From: JBAYSY01 sp041675885
GTDB lineage: Bacteria > Pseudomonadota > Alphaproteobacteria > Rhodobacterales > Rhodobacteraceae
NCBI GenBank assembly: GCA_041675885.1
Contig: JBAYSY010000040.1
Location: 1 to 25,481, forward strand
DNA length: 25,481 bases
Reading direction: 5' to 3'
Under the pieces are notes generated by a model. The model was given only the letters and a program-made list of their open reading frames with translations. It had not been told where the DNA came from and did no database searches. Of the stretch, positions 7,150 to 14,943 are shown piece by piece. The translations under genes and the position numbers were made by a program. Numbering within the stretch: the first letter of the stretch is position 1; every line of letters starts with the position of its first letter.

Positions 7150-8042
7150 GGGGCCCCGCGCGGCTTGATGCTTGGTTCGGTCGAGCGGATCATCGAGCCC
7201 GCCCCGTGATCGGTGAACAGTTCCAGCAGGCAGGCATTGGGGATGCGCCCGTCGAGAATCGTCACCGCACGCACGCCCTGCCCGAGCGCCGCCAGCGCGG
7301 TTTCCGTCTTGGGGATCATGCCGCCGGCGATGATGCCGCGGGCGGTCAGGTCGCGCACATGGCGCGGCGAAAGCTGGGTGACGACCTCTCCGCTTTCGTC
7401 CTTGACACCCGCCACGTCGGTGAGCAGCAGGAGCCGGTCGGCCTTGAGCGCCCCGGCGATCGCCCCGGCGGCGGTATCGCCATTGACGTTGAAGGTCTCG
7501 TTCTCGTGGCGGCCGGTGCCGATCGGGGCCACCACGGGGATGATCCCGGCGCCGAACAGGTCGCGCAGCACCTGGGCGTTCATCTCGACCGGGCGGCCGA
7601 CGAAACCCAGTTCCGGGTCGTCGGGCTCGCAGACCATCAGATCGGCGTCCTTGCCGGAAATGCCGACCGCCCGACCGCCCTGATCGTTGATCGCCTGAAC
7701 GATGCGCTTGTTGACGAGGCCCGACAGCACCATCTCCACCACCTCGACCGTGGCCTGGTCGGTGACCCGCTTGCCGCGCAGAAAGGTAGATTCGATCCCC
7801 AGCCGCCCGAGCAGCGCGTTGATCATCGGCCCGCCGCCATGGACGATCACCGGGTTCACGCCGACCTGCCGCATCAGCACCACGTCGCGTGCGAATTCGG
7901 CCATGGCCGCGTCGTCGCCCATCGCATTGCCGCCGAACTTGATGACGACAACGGCGCCCGCATAGCGTTGCAGGTAAGGCAGGGCCTCGGACAGGGTGCG
8001 GGCGGTGACGGCTGGGTCGTGGGTCATGCGCTGCTTCTTCAT
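7146..8042 (-). CDS. argB: acetylglutamate kinase
   Basis: A 298-residue enzyme that phosphorylates N-acetyl-L-glutamate with ATP, the second step of arginine synthesis. Motifs are the glycine-rich VIKFGGNAMGD (about residues 33-43), VHGGGPMINALL (68-79), the NVNGDTAAGAIAGAL segment, LLLTDVAGV and GGMIPK. The N-terminal helix TARTLSEALPYLQRY is the extension seen in hexameric, arginine-inhibited family members, so feedback control is likely (inference). The ATG at 8042 was chosen for the GGAGG five bases upstream; a second ATG at 8027 is possible but has a poorer site. The stop overlaps the GTG of the ferredoxin-like gene. The gene is separated from engB by the oppositely oriented SDR gene. 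Confidence 0.95.
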   Translation of the reverse strand: MKKQRMTHDPAVTARTLSEALPYLQRYAGAVVVIKFGGNAMGDDAAMAEFARDVVLMRQVGVNPVIVHGGGPMINALLGRLGIESTFLRGKRVTDQATVEVVEMVLSGLVNKRIVQAINDQGGRAVGISGKDADLMVCEPDDPELGFVGRPVEMNAQVLRDLFGAGIIPVVAPIGTGRHENETFNVNGDTAAGAIAGALKADRLLLLTDVAGVKDESGEVVTQLSPRHVRDLTARGIIAGGMIPKTETALAALGQGVRAVTILDGRIPNACLLELFTDHGAGSMIRSTEPSIKPRGAP

Positions 8043-8062
8043 CTGGGCCTCCGGTCGCGTCT

Positions 8063-8091
8063 TTGGTATCGGCTTTGCCAGGCGCTGCCAA
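8063..8091 (-). promoter_or_regulatory. candidate argB promoter
   Basis: On the minus strand TTGGCA (8091-8086) and TACCAA (8068-8063) are separated by 17 bp. The -35 is a 5/6 match, the -10 only 3/6. It would give a leader of about 14 nt ahead of the ATG at 8042. It lies in the 115-bp divergent gap shared with the SDR gene. Confidence 0.35.
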
Positions 8092-8157
8092 GCTTGCCTT
8101 TTGCGGCGCAAGGGCACAGGGTCGGCCCGAAACGGGAGGCCGTTACAGGAGGCCGGG

Positions 8158-8889
8158 ATGGACAGACAGAAGGTTCTGGTACTGACGGGGGCAAGCCGGG
8201 GAATCGGCCATGCCACGGTGAAACGCTTTTCCGCCGGGGGCTGGCGGGTGCTGACCTGCTCGCGCCAGCCGTTCGATCCGCGCTGTCCCTGGCCGGGCGG
8301 GGCCGAGAATCACATCGAACTGGACCTTGCCGACCCGAACCGCACCATCGCCGCGATCGAGACGATCCGCGAGAAGATCGGCGGCAGGCTGGATGCGCTG
8401 GTCAACAACGCCGGAATTTCACCCAAGGGGCCGGGCGGGGCGCGGCTGAACACGCTGGAAACCGACCTGCGGGCCTGGGGGCAGGTGTTCCACGTCAACT
8501 TCTTCGCCCCGGTGGTGCTGGCGCGCGGGTTGCAGGCGGAACTGTCGGCGGCCAGGGGCGCGGTGGTCAACATCACCTCGATTGCCGGAAGCCGGGTGCA
8601 TCCCTTCGCGGGCGCGGCCTATGCCACTTCGAAAGCGGCGCTGGCGGCGCTGACGCGGGAAATGGCGCATGACTTCGGCCCGATGGGGGTGCGCGTCAAC
8701 GCCATCGCCCCGGGCGAGGTCGAGACCGCGATCCTCAGCCCCGGCACCGAGAAGATCGTCGAGGCGCTGCCGCTGCGCCGCCTCGGCCAGCCCTCGGAAG
8801 TGGCGGATGCGATCTGGTTCCTGTGCTCGGATCAGGCGAGCTATATCGCGGGCACCGAGATCGAGGTGAACGGGGCGCAGCATGTCTGA
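8158..8889 (+). CDS. short-chain dehydrogenase/reductase (SDR) family oxidoreductase
   Basis: A 243-residue classical SDR. The NAD(P)-binding motif is TGASRGIG (residues 10-17), with NNAG at 83-86. The catalytic set is Asn114, Ser141 (in NITSIAGS), Tyr155 and Lys159 (YATSK). The C-terminus SYIAGTEIEVNGAQ is the usual SDR end. The cofactor and substrate are not predictable from this; SRQ after the second strand could favour NADP(H) (inference). The ATG at 8158 has AGGAGG five bases upstream. It faces the opposite way to its neighbours and sits between argB and engB, which are usually close, so it looks like an insertion in that series. A large palindrome follows 33 bp after its stop. Confidence 0.9.
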   Translation: MDRQKVLVLTGASRGIGHATVKRFSAGGWRVLTCSRQPFDPRCPWPGGAENHIELDLADPNRTIAAIETIREKIGGRLDALVNNAGISPKGPGGARLNTLETDLRAWGQVFHVNFFAPVVLARGLQAELSAARGAVVNITSIAGSRVHPFAGAAYATSKAALAALTREMAHDFGPMGVRVNAIAPGEVETAILSPGTEKIVEALPLRRLGQPSEVADAIWFLCSDQASYIAGTEIEVNGAQHV

Positions 8890-8921
8890 TGGCGCGCGCG
8901 CCCCGATCTTCGCCTTGATCC

Positions 8922-8997
8922 AAATATCCCCGCCGGAGGCTCCCGCACCCACCATTTGCGCAGGTGGTGAGTGCGGGAGCCTCCGGCGGGAGTATTT
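8922..8997. repeat. large imperfect palindrome between convergent SDR and engB genes
   Basis: The left arm 8922-8948 and the right arm 8971-8997 are each 27 bp and complementary at 25 positions; the two mismatches are adjacent, near the outer ends. Inside, CCACC (8949-8953) can pair with GGTGG (8963-8967) and extend the stem. Each outer end reads CTCCGGCGGG(G/A)(A/G)TATTT outward, so both strands carry a GC-rich stem followed by a short AT segment. This suits a bidirectional terminator between two converging genes. Its resemblance to the motif at 5936 suggests a dispersed repeat family. Confidence 0.75.
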
Positions 8998-9035
8998 CAG
9001 GCAAGATGATGTGGAAGAAGGGTTTTCTGTCAGGA

Positions 9036-9686
9036 TCAGCCGATTCCGGCGACGATGGCGCGCAGGGTCTCGATTCCCTCGCCCTTCTCGGAGGAGGTGA
9101 CGACGATCTCGGGGAAGGCGGCCGGGTGTTTTGCCAGCGCCGTGCGAACCTGTTTGAGCGTGGCCTCGCGGGTGGCGGCGTTCACCTTGTCGGTCTTGGT
9201 CAGCACCACCTGGAAGGTGACGGCCGCGCGGTCGAGCAGGGCCATGATTTCCTCGTCCGGTCTCTTGATACCGTGACGTGTGTCGACCAGCACGAAGGCG
9301 CGGCGCAGCGTCGGGCGGCCGGAGAGGTAGGCTTTCAGCAGCGCCTGCCACTTTGTTACCACGGCGACCGGGGCCTCGGCATAGCCGTAGCCGGGCAGAT
9401 CGACCAGGTAATGCGACTCACCCAGGGTGAAGTAGTTGATCTCCTGCGTCCGGCCCGGTGTGTTCGAGGCCCGCGCCAGGGCCTTTCGGCCGGTAAGCGC
9501 GTTGATCAGGCTTGATTTTCCGACGTTCGAACGGCCGGCGAAACAGACCTCGGGCCGGTCGGCGGCGGGCAGCCCCCCCATCGCGACCACGCCCTTGAGG
9601 AATTCCACCGGCCCGGCGAACAGCAGCCGCCCGCGTTCGCGCGTGATGTCGTCCGGTTCCGGGGCGAGGGGGAAGGGAAGGGTCAT
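9036..9686 (-). CDS. engB: ribosome biogenesis GTP-binding protein EngB (YihA/YsxC)
   Basis: A 216-residue TrmE-Era-EngA-YihA-type GTPase needed for 50S subunit assembly. G motifs in order are G1 GRSNVGKSS (51-59), the G2 region NTPGRTQEINYF, G3 DLPGYGYA, G4 TKTDK and G5 TSSEKGEG. The N-terminal extension of about 45 residues is normal for alphaproteobacterial copies. The ATG at 9686 lies in an ATGA overlap with the stop of the MOSC gene, so its translation is probably coupled to that gene. Its stop is 39 bp from the large palindrome. Confidence 0.95.
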   Translation of the reverse strand: MTLPFPLAPEPDDITRERGRLLFAGPVEFLKGVVAMGGLPAADRPEVCFAGRSNVGKSSLINALTGRKALARASNTPGRTQEINYFTLGESHYLVDLPGYGYAEAPVAVVTKWQALLKAYLSGRPTLRRAFVLVDTRHGIKRPDEEIMALLDRAAVTFQVVLTKTDKVNAATREATLKQVRTALAKHPAAFPEIVVTSSEKGEGIETLRAIVAGIG

Positions 9687-10435
9687 AGCCGCAGTTCGTC
9701 GCCGGGGGTCAGGGTGCCGCCTTCGAGGATGGTGGCGTAGACGCCGAAATCCTGATGGCCGCAGGCTTCGTTCAGCGCACCCAGCGTGTCGGCGTCGATC
9801 CGGCCGGTCTCCGGGTTGGCGGTGGTGGCCTTGCAGCGGGTGATGCGTTCCTTCACCCGCAGCCGCACGGGGCCGATGGCGATCTCGCGGCCGATCAGGT
9901 CGAACTCCTCCCATGGTGCCAGCCCCTCCAGCCAGAGGTTCGCGCGCCAGCGGTGCATTCCCAGCGGGCGGCCCATGCGCTGTTCCAGTGCCCTGAGCGA
10001 GTTGAGCGACAGGACCGACACCGATGGATAGGGGCTGTCGGTCATGCCCCGCCCACCGGGGGCGGCGACCAGTGCGGCGGGCTGGCTGCGGCCGGGCGGG
10101 CAGAGCGGGGCCACCCAGTCGAGAAAACCCGGCAGTTCGGCCGGATCGTCGGGGCGGAAGCTGTGGTCGGGCCGGTCCGGGTGCGACAGCGTGACCCGGC
10201 GGACGGGTTCGTCCAGCCGGGCGGTGATCGCCATCAGCATCGGCGCCTTCGCGCCGCGCATGAAGTTCAGGCAGCGCGCCCATTCCCCCGGTTCGATCCG
10301 TGCCGCGTCGTGGGCGACCGCCCAGTGCCGGTCCCAGGGCAGGGTGCGGCCGGGCGAAAGGGCCACGGAGGCGAGTTCCTCGCGCCCGTGGCCCTTGATC
10401 GGATACCGGAATATATGCGCGAGGCGCAGGGTCAT
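9683..10435 (-). CDS. MOSC domain-containing protein
   Basis: A 250-residue cytoplasmic protein with an N-terminal MOSC_N-like beta-barrel (IFRYPIKGHGREEL, residues 8-21) and a C-terminal MOSC domain. The domain's conserved cysteine is Cys201 in ITRCKATTANPETG. MOSC domains bind sulfur or molybdenum cofactor and occur in Moco sulfurase and the YcbX/YiiM amidoxime-reducing proteins; the exact substrate here is unknown. The ATG at 10435 overlaps the yidC stop by 4 bp (ATGA) and its own stop overlaps the engB start in the same way. Its place between yidC and engB therefore looks like a fixed translational unit. Confidence 0.85.
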   Translation of the reverse strand: MTLRLAHIFRYPIKGHGREELASVALSPGRTLPWDRHWAVAHDAARIEPGEWARCLNFMRGAKAPMLMAITARLDEPVRRVTLSHPDRPDHSFRPDDPAELPGFLDWVAPLCPPGRSQPAALVAAPGGRGMTDSPYPSVSVLSLNSLRALEQRMGRPLGMHRWRANLWLEGLAPWEEFDLIGREIAIGPVRLRVKERITRCKATTANPETGRIDADTLGALNEACGHQDFGVYATILEGGTLTPGDELRL

Positions 10436-12225
10436 TTCGCGGCGGGTTTCTTCTTGCGCAAGCCCGCCGTCATGTTGCCGAACAGGTCCGGCTTGTGCCC
10501 GTGGCTGCGCATGATGATGTATTGCTGCGCGAAGGTGATCACGTTGTTGGTGATCCAGTAGAGCACCAGCCCCGAGGCGAAACCGCCGAGGATGAACATG
10601 AACACCCAGGGCATCCAGGCGAAGATCATCGCCTGGGTCTTGTCGGTGGGGGCCGGGTTGAGCTTTTGCTGCAACCACATGGTGACGCCGAGCAGGATCG
10701 GCATGACGCCGATGAACACCAGCGCCATGATCGAGGCCGGATCGGGCGCCGACCAGGGCAGCAGGCCGAACAGGTTGAAGATCGAGGTCGGATCGGGGGC
10801 CGACAGATCCTGCAGGAAGCCGAAGAACCCTGCGTGGCGCAGTTCGATGGTGACGAAGATCACCTTGTAGAGCGAGAAGAAGATCGGGATCTGCAACAGG
10901 ATCGGCAGGCAGCCCGCGGCGGGGTTCACCTTCTTTTCCTTGTAGAGCTTCATCATCTCCTGCTGCATCTTCTGGCGGTCGTCGCCCACACGTTCCTTCA
11001 ATGCCTCCATCTCGGGCTGGAGTTCCTTCATCCGGGCCATCGAGACGTAGGACTTGTAGGCCAGCGGGAACAGCACCGCCTTGAGCAGCAGCGTCAGCGC
11101 GATGATCGCCACGCCCATGTTGCCGATCACGCCGTTGAGCCAGTGCAGCACCGCGAACATCGGCTTGGTCAGGAAGAAGAACCAGCCCCAGTCGATCGAA
11201 TCGACAAAGCGGTCGATGCCGAGGTTGCGCTGGTAGCCGCGGATCGTTTCCCATTCCTTCGCGCCCGCGAACAGGCGCGATGCGCTTTCGACGCTGGCGC
11301 CGGGGGCGACGGTCACGGTTTCATGCCGGGCCTCGGTCAGGAACACGTCCGAGCCGGGCACGTATTTGCGCACCGCGGTGAAGGCGTCGCCCGGCATCGG
11401 GATCAGCGTCGCCATCCAGTACTTGTCGGTAAAGCCGACCCAGCCGTTGCCGGTGACCTGGGTGGATTCGGCCGGCACACGCTCGACCTCGCTCATCCGC
11501 AGGTCGCGCATCTTGGAATAGCTGGTCTCGGTCAGGGTGCCGTCGGCCATCACCAGCACGCCTTCGTGCAGGATGAAGAAATTCTGAAGGTCCTGCGGTT
11601 CGCCGTGGCGGGCGATCTGGCCGTAGGGGCGCAGCGTCACCGGGGCGTCGGTGCGGTTCTCGACCCGCTGGGTGACGGTGAACATGTAGTCGTCGTCAAG
11701 CGCGATCTCACGGGTGAAGACAAGGCCCGCGCCGTTGTCCCAGCGCAGCGTGACCGGGCTGTCGGGGCCGAGCGTCCCGCCCGAGGCGAGTTCCCATGTC
11801 GTGTTGGCGCCCGGCACGTCGTCGAAATCCAGCGCGCCGCCCGGGGTCCAGCCGTAGACCGCGTAGAAGGCGCCGCCGTTCCCTTGCGGCTGGAGCAGGG
11901 GGACGATATCCGCGCCCTCGTCCAGCGTCTCGGGGTAGCCGCGCAGCAGCAATTCGTCGATCCGGCCGCCCGAAAGCGAGATCGAGCCGGTAAGCCGCGG
12001 GCTGTCGATGGCGACGCGCGGGGCTTCGGGCTGGGCCTCGGCGGTTACGGGCACGCCATCGGCGGTGGCGGCCTGTTCCGCGGGCGGGGTCAGCGCATCC
12101 TGTGCTGTGACGGGGGCGTTCGGGTCGGTTGCGGGTTCCTCGGGCGGGAACAGCACGAACCAGACCAGAATCACCAGGAAACTGAGCACGGTGGCGAGGA
12201 TGAGATTCTTGTTCTGATCGTCCAT
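10432..12225 (-). CDS. yidC: membrane protein insertase YidC
   Basis: A 597-residue inner-membrane insertase of the YidC/Oxa1/Alb3 family, acting alone or with SecYEG to insert and fold membrane proteins. The N-terminal span is NLILATVLSFLVILVWFVLF (about residues 7-26), followed by a Pro/Ala/Glu-rich linker and the periplasmic beta-sandwich domain (about 60-350). The conserved insertase core follows, from WFFFLTKPMFAVLHWL. It includes KAVLFPLAYKSYVSMARMK, the cytoplasmic coiled coil MEALKERVGDDRQKMQQEMM, and PAAGCLPILLQIPIFFSLYKV. The basic C-terminus ends KKKPAAK. Length fits Gram-negative YidC (about 550-620). In many bacteria it directly follows yidD; here ttcA and a GGDEF-EAL gene come between, so it probably has its own promoter. 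Confidence 0.96.
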   Translation of the reverse strand: MDDQNKNLILATVLSFLVILVWFVLFPPEEPATDPNAPVTAQDALTPPAEQAATADGVPVTAEAQPEAPRVAIDSPRLTGSISLSGGRIDELLLRGYPETLDEGADIVPLLQPQGNGGAFYAVYGWTPGGALDFDDVPGANTTWELASGGTLGPDSPVTLRWDNGAGLVFTREIALDDDYMFTVTQRVENRTDAPVTLRPYGQIARHGEPQDLQNFFILHEGVLVMADGTLTETSYSKMRDLRMSEVERVPAESTQVTGNGWVGFTDKYWMATLIPMPGDAFTAVRKYVPGSDVFLTEARHETVTVAPGASVESASRLFAGAKEWETIRGYQRNLGIDRFVDSIDWGWFFFLTKPMFAVLHWLNGVIGNMGVAIIALTLLLKAVLFPLAYKSYVSMARMKELQPEMEALKERVGDDRQKMQQEMMKLYKEKKVNPAAGCLPILLQIPIFFSLYKVIFVTIELRHAGFFGFLQDLSAPDPTSIFNLFGLLPWSAPDPASIMALVFIGVMPILLGVTMWLQQKLNPAPTDKTQAMIFAWMPWVFMFILGGFASGLVLYWITNNVITFAQQYIIMRSHGHKPDLFGNMTAGLRKKKPAAK

Positions 12226-12260
12226 CGGAGACCAAGCCTGTCCTTTGCGGGTCAGCGCGT

Positions 12261-12289
12261 GTTCAACAGTCCGTGGCCCGAAAGGTCAA
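12261..12289 (-). promoter_or_regulatory. candidate yidC promoter
   Basis: On the minus strand TTGACC (12289-12284) and TTGAAC (12266-12261) are 17 bp apart. The -35 is strong (5/6), the -10 is weak (3/6). It lies about 35 bp before the yidC ATG, in the 187-bp gap after the GGDEF-EAL gene, where a separate yidC promoter would be expected. Confidence 0.4.
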
Positions 12290-12412
12290 GCAGTTTTCCC
12301 CTTTTCGTGCGGTGCGGTGGTGTGCTGCCGGGAATTGTGATCGGCGGGGCCGCCCGGGCGGGGCGGTTGACCCCGGCCGGGAGGGGCGCCGCCACCGGCC
12401 GCGCGGGTGCCG

Positions 12413-13921
12413 TTATCCCGTGCGCTGGCTGTGGGCATCGGGGGTATGGCCTTCGATCCAGCCCGCCACCTCCTCGACCGGCATCGGCCGGGCGATGGCA
12501 AAGCCCTGCACATGACGGCAACCGAGCCCGGTCAGCGTGGCCAGTTCGCCCGGTGTCTCCACCCCCTCGGCCAGGGTGTCGAGGCCGAGTTGCCCGGCCA
12601 TGGCGAGGATCGCGGTCACGGTGTTCTGCCGGTCGCGGTCGCGGTCAAGCCGGGTGATGAGCGAGCGGCCGATCTTGACCCGCCGCACCCGGAACCGGCG
12701 CAGGCTGGCCAGCGCGCCCAGCCCGGCGCCGAAATCGGCAAGGTCGATGCCGCAGCCCATCCGCGCCAGTGCCGCCATGTTGTGCGCGGTCACGTCGTCG
12801 CGCGGCCCGGCGGCGACCGTCTCGGGCACCTCGACGGCGAGGCGGGCGGGGGCGAGGTCGAACCGGTCGAGTTCCCATTTCAGCCGTTCGCACAGCCGGG
12901 GGTTGCGCAGTTCCGCCGCCGAAAAATTCACCGCGACCGTGGGCACGGCAAGCCCGTCGCGGTCCCATTGCGCCAGTGCGGTGAGGGTGTGGCGCAGCAT
13001 CGCCTCGCCCAGCCGGTCGGCAAGGCCCGCATCGGTCACCGCGGCAAGGAACCCGGCCGGGGGGATCGGCGCGCGTCCGGGGCGATACCAGCGCGCCAGC
13101 GCCTCGAACCCCGCCAACTCGCCGGTGGCGGTGGCGACCTGCGGCTGGAAATGCGGCCGCATCCCGTCATTGTCGAGCGCGGCCTCCAGCATCGCCCGCC
13201 CGGGGGGGGCACCCGCCGTTTCCGTTCCGGTCCCCATTCCCGGGGCGAAGACGCGGATCGCGGCCGGGCCGTGGCGCAGCGCCTCTTGCGCCGCGATTTC
13301 GGCGGCTTTCAGCATCGCCTGCCCGCCGGGCCCCGGCGCGCGTCCGGCAAGGCAGATACCGACCGAGGCGGTAAGCGCGATCTGCTGCGCCCCCGCGACG
13401 ACAGGTTCGTCCAGTGCCGATTGCAGCCGCCCGGCCAGCCGGATCATGCCGTCGAGACCGGCCCGCCGCAGCGGGCCGAGCGCCACCGCATAACCGCCAT
13501 CGGCCTGTGCCAGCAGGTCGCCCTGCCGCAAGGCCCCCGTGAGCCGGTCGGCCCCGTGTCGCAACACCCCGGCCCAGAGTGACGGCCCGAGCCGTTCGGC
13601 CAGCGCCGCCGCCCCGTCGGGACGGATCACGAGGCAGGCGGCGGTGCGGGTGCTGTCCGGCCCGCCGTCAAGCAGGGCATCGAGCGCCGCCACCACCGCC
13701 TGCCTGCCGGGCGGCGCCCCCCCGGGTGCGGTGCCGTGACCCAGCGCGCCCCCGAGCGCGATCAGCAGCGGCAGGCCGAGGGCGGCGCCGATCAGCCCTG
13801 CCTCCCCCGCCAGCCAGTAGGCGGCAAGGGTGGCGGCGGGGACCGGCAACATCGCCCCGGGTCGCCGCAGCCAGCCGGTCAGCCGGGCGAATGTGTCGGA
13901 GAAAGCGGCAGGATGGCGCAT
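12413..13921 (-). CDS. membrane protein with degenerate GGDEF and EAL domains
   Basis: A 502-residue protein with two hydrophobic segments near residues 23-40 and 41-60, a degenerate GGDEF domain (about 72-226) and an EAL domain (about 243-493). The GGDEF site reads QADGGYAVAL (139-148), lacking the acidic Asp-Glu, so cyclase activity is unlikely. The EAL domain keeps EALARW (Glu273), Asn332, Glu364, Lys416, Glu452 and Gln472, but the usual DDFG is ADFG (Ala395-Asp396). The first Asp normally helps bind the catalytic metal, so phosphodiesterase activity may be reduced or lost. A role as c-di-GMP sensor or inactive scaffold is possible. The ATG at 13921 was chosen because AAGGGG lies 8 nt upstream; the open frame continues further upstream without family-like sequence. 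It lies between ttcA and yidC. Confidence 0.87.
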   Translation of the reverse strand: MRHPAAFSDTFARLTGWLRRPGAMLPVPAATLAAYWLAGEAGLIGAALGLPLLIALGGALGHGTAPGGAPPGRQAVVAALDALLDGGPDSTRTAACLVIRPDGAAALAERLGPSLWAGVLRHGADRLTGALRQGDLLAQADGGYAVALGPLRRAGLDGMIRLAGRLQSALDEPVVAGAQQIALTASVGICLAGRAPGPGGQAMLKAAEIAAQEALRHGPAAIRVFAPGMGTGTETAGAPPGRAMLEAALDNDGMRPHFQPQVATATGELAGFEALARWYRPGRAPIPPAGFLAAVTDAGLADRLGEAMLRHTLTALAQWDRDGLAVPTVAVNFSAAELRNPRLCERLKWELDRFDLAPARLAVEVPETVAAGPRDDVTAHNMAALARMGCGIDLADFGAGLGALASLRRFRVRRVKIGRSLITRLDRDRDRQNTVTAILAMAGQLGLDTLAEGVETPGELATLTGLGCRHVQGFAIARPMPVEEVAGWIEGHTPDAHSQRTG

Positions 13922-13991
13922 CGCGGGAACCCCTTGGCCGCCGGACCCATGCCCGGCCGTGCCACCCTGGCCCCGCAGGCTGAGCGAACCG

Positions 13992-14870
13992 TTAACGCGG
14001 CTCGTGAAGTTGCGGCGGATTTTCCGCAAATGCCGCCGGATCGCGCGGGTCCAGCGCCAGCCCGGCAAAGTCGAACAGCGCCGGGTCGGCGAGATGCGAG
14101 GGCCGGGCGTTCATCAGCGCCCGGAACATCACCTGTCGGCGCCCGGGCGAGCGCGCCTCCCACCCGTCGAGGATCTGCTTGACCTGCATCCGCTGCAACC
14201 CGTCCTGCGAACCGCAGAGATCGCAGGGGATGATCGGGTAGTTCATGGCGCGGGCGAATTTCTCGCAATCGGCCTCGGCCACGAAGGCAAGCGGGCGCAG
14301 CACGAACAGGTCGCCCTCTTCGTTCACCAGCTTGGGCGGCATGGTCGCCAGCCGCCCGCCGTGGAACAGGTTCATGAAGAAGGTTTCCAGAATGTCGTCG
14401 CGGTGATGACCCAGCACCACCGCCGAACACCCCTCTTCCCGTGCGATGCGGTAGAGGTTGCCGCGCCGGAGCCGCGAGCACAGGCTGCACATGGTGCCGC
14501 CCGGCGCGATCTTGTCCACCACGATCGAATAGGTGTCGGCATATTCGATCCGGTGCGGCACGCCCATCCGTTCAAGGAACTCCGGCAGGACCGTGGCCGG
14601 AAAGCCGGGCTGGCCCTGATCGAGGTTGCAGGCCAGCAGATCGACCGGCAGCAGCCCGCGCCACTTGAGTTCGTGCAGGATCGCCAGCAGCGTATAGCTG
14701 TCCTTCCCGCCGGAAAGGCAGATCAGCCAGCGCCCGCCCGCCCCGATCATCCCGTAGGTCTCGACGGCCTCGCGCACCTGCCGCACCAGCCGCTTGCGCA
14801 GCTTGCGGAATTCGGTCGCGGCGGGGGCGCCGTGGAACAGCGGGTGGATCTCGTCGGTATCGTCGAGCAT
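13992..14870 (-). CDS. ttcA: tRNA 2-thiocytidine(32) synthetase TtcA
   Basis: A 292-residue PP-loop ATPase that thiolates C32 of certain tRNAs using an Fe-S cluster. The PP-loop SGGKDS is at residues 53-58. The cysteine pairs are CSLC (Cys128, Cys131) and CDLC (Cys216, Cys219), and GHHRDDILET is the other TtcA hallmark. The substrate is cytidine 32 in tRNAs such as Arg, Ser and Cys species in studied bacteria; a tRNA-Arg gene is located nearby but this is probably chance. The start at 14870 has GAGG five bases upstream and gives MLDDTDEIHPLF, like relatives. An in-frame ATG at 14960 would add 30 residues and overlap the yidD end by 17 bp; it has a poorer ribosome site and non-conserved sequence. 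Confidence 0.93.
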   Translation of the reverse strand: MLDDTDEIHPLFHGAPAATEFRKLRKRLVRQVREAVETYGMIGAGGRWLICLSGGKDSYTLLAILHELKWRGLLPVDLLACNLDQGQPGFPATVLPEFLERMGVPHRIEYADTYSIVVDKIAPGGTMCSLCSRLRRGNLYRIAREEGCSAVVLGHHRDDILETFFMNLFHGGRLATMPPKLVNEEGDLFVLRPLAFVAEADCEKFARAMNYPIIPCDLCGSQDGLQRMQVKQILDGWEARSPGRRQVMFRALMNARPSHLADPALFDFAGLALDPRDPAAFAENPPQLHEPR

Positions 14871-14943
14871 GGCGGCCTCATGCGGGTTGGCCTGCGGGAT
14901 ATGCCTGAAACCGGGGCGGATGCAAAGCTTCGCAGTGCCGCAG

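Noticed and set aside
8922..8997. CRISPR repeat or insertion-sequence end
   Set aside because: A single palindrome without spacers, transposase or target duplication; it fits a terminator-type repeat better.
10495..12657. Long plus-strand open frame opposite yidC
   Set aside because: The product is His/Gln/Arg-rich without a recognisable fold, and yidC on the other strand is complete.
12407..13582. Plus-strand open frame opposite the GGDEF-EAL gene
   Set aside because: No family signal; it mirrors the codons of a real gene.
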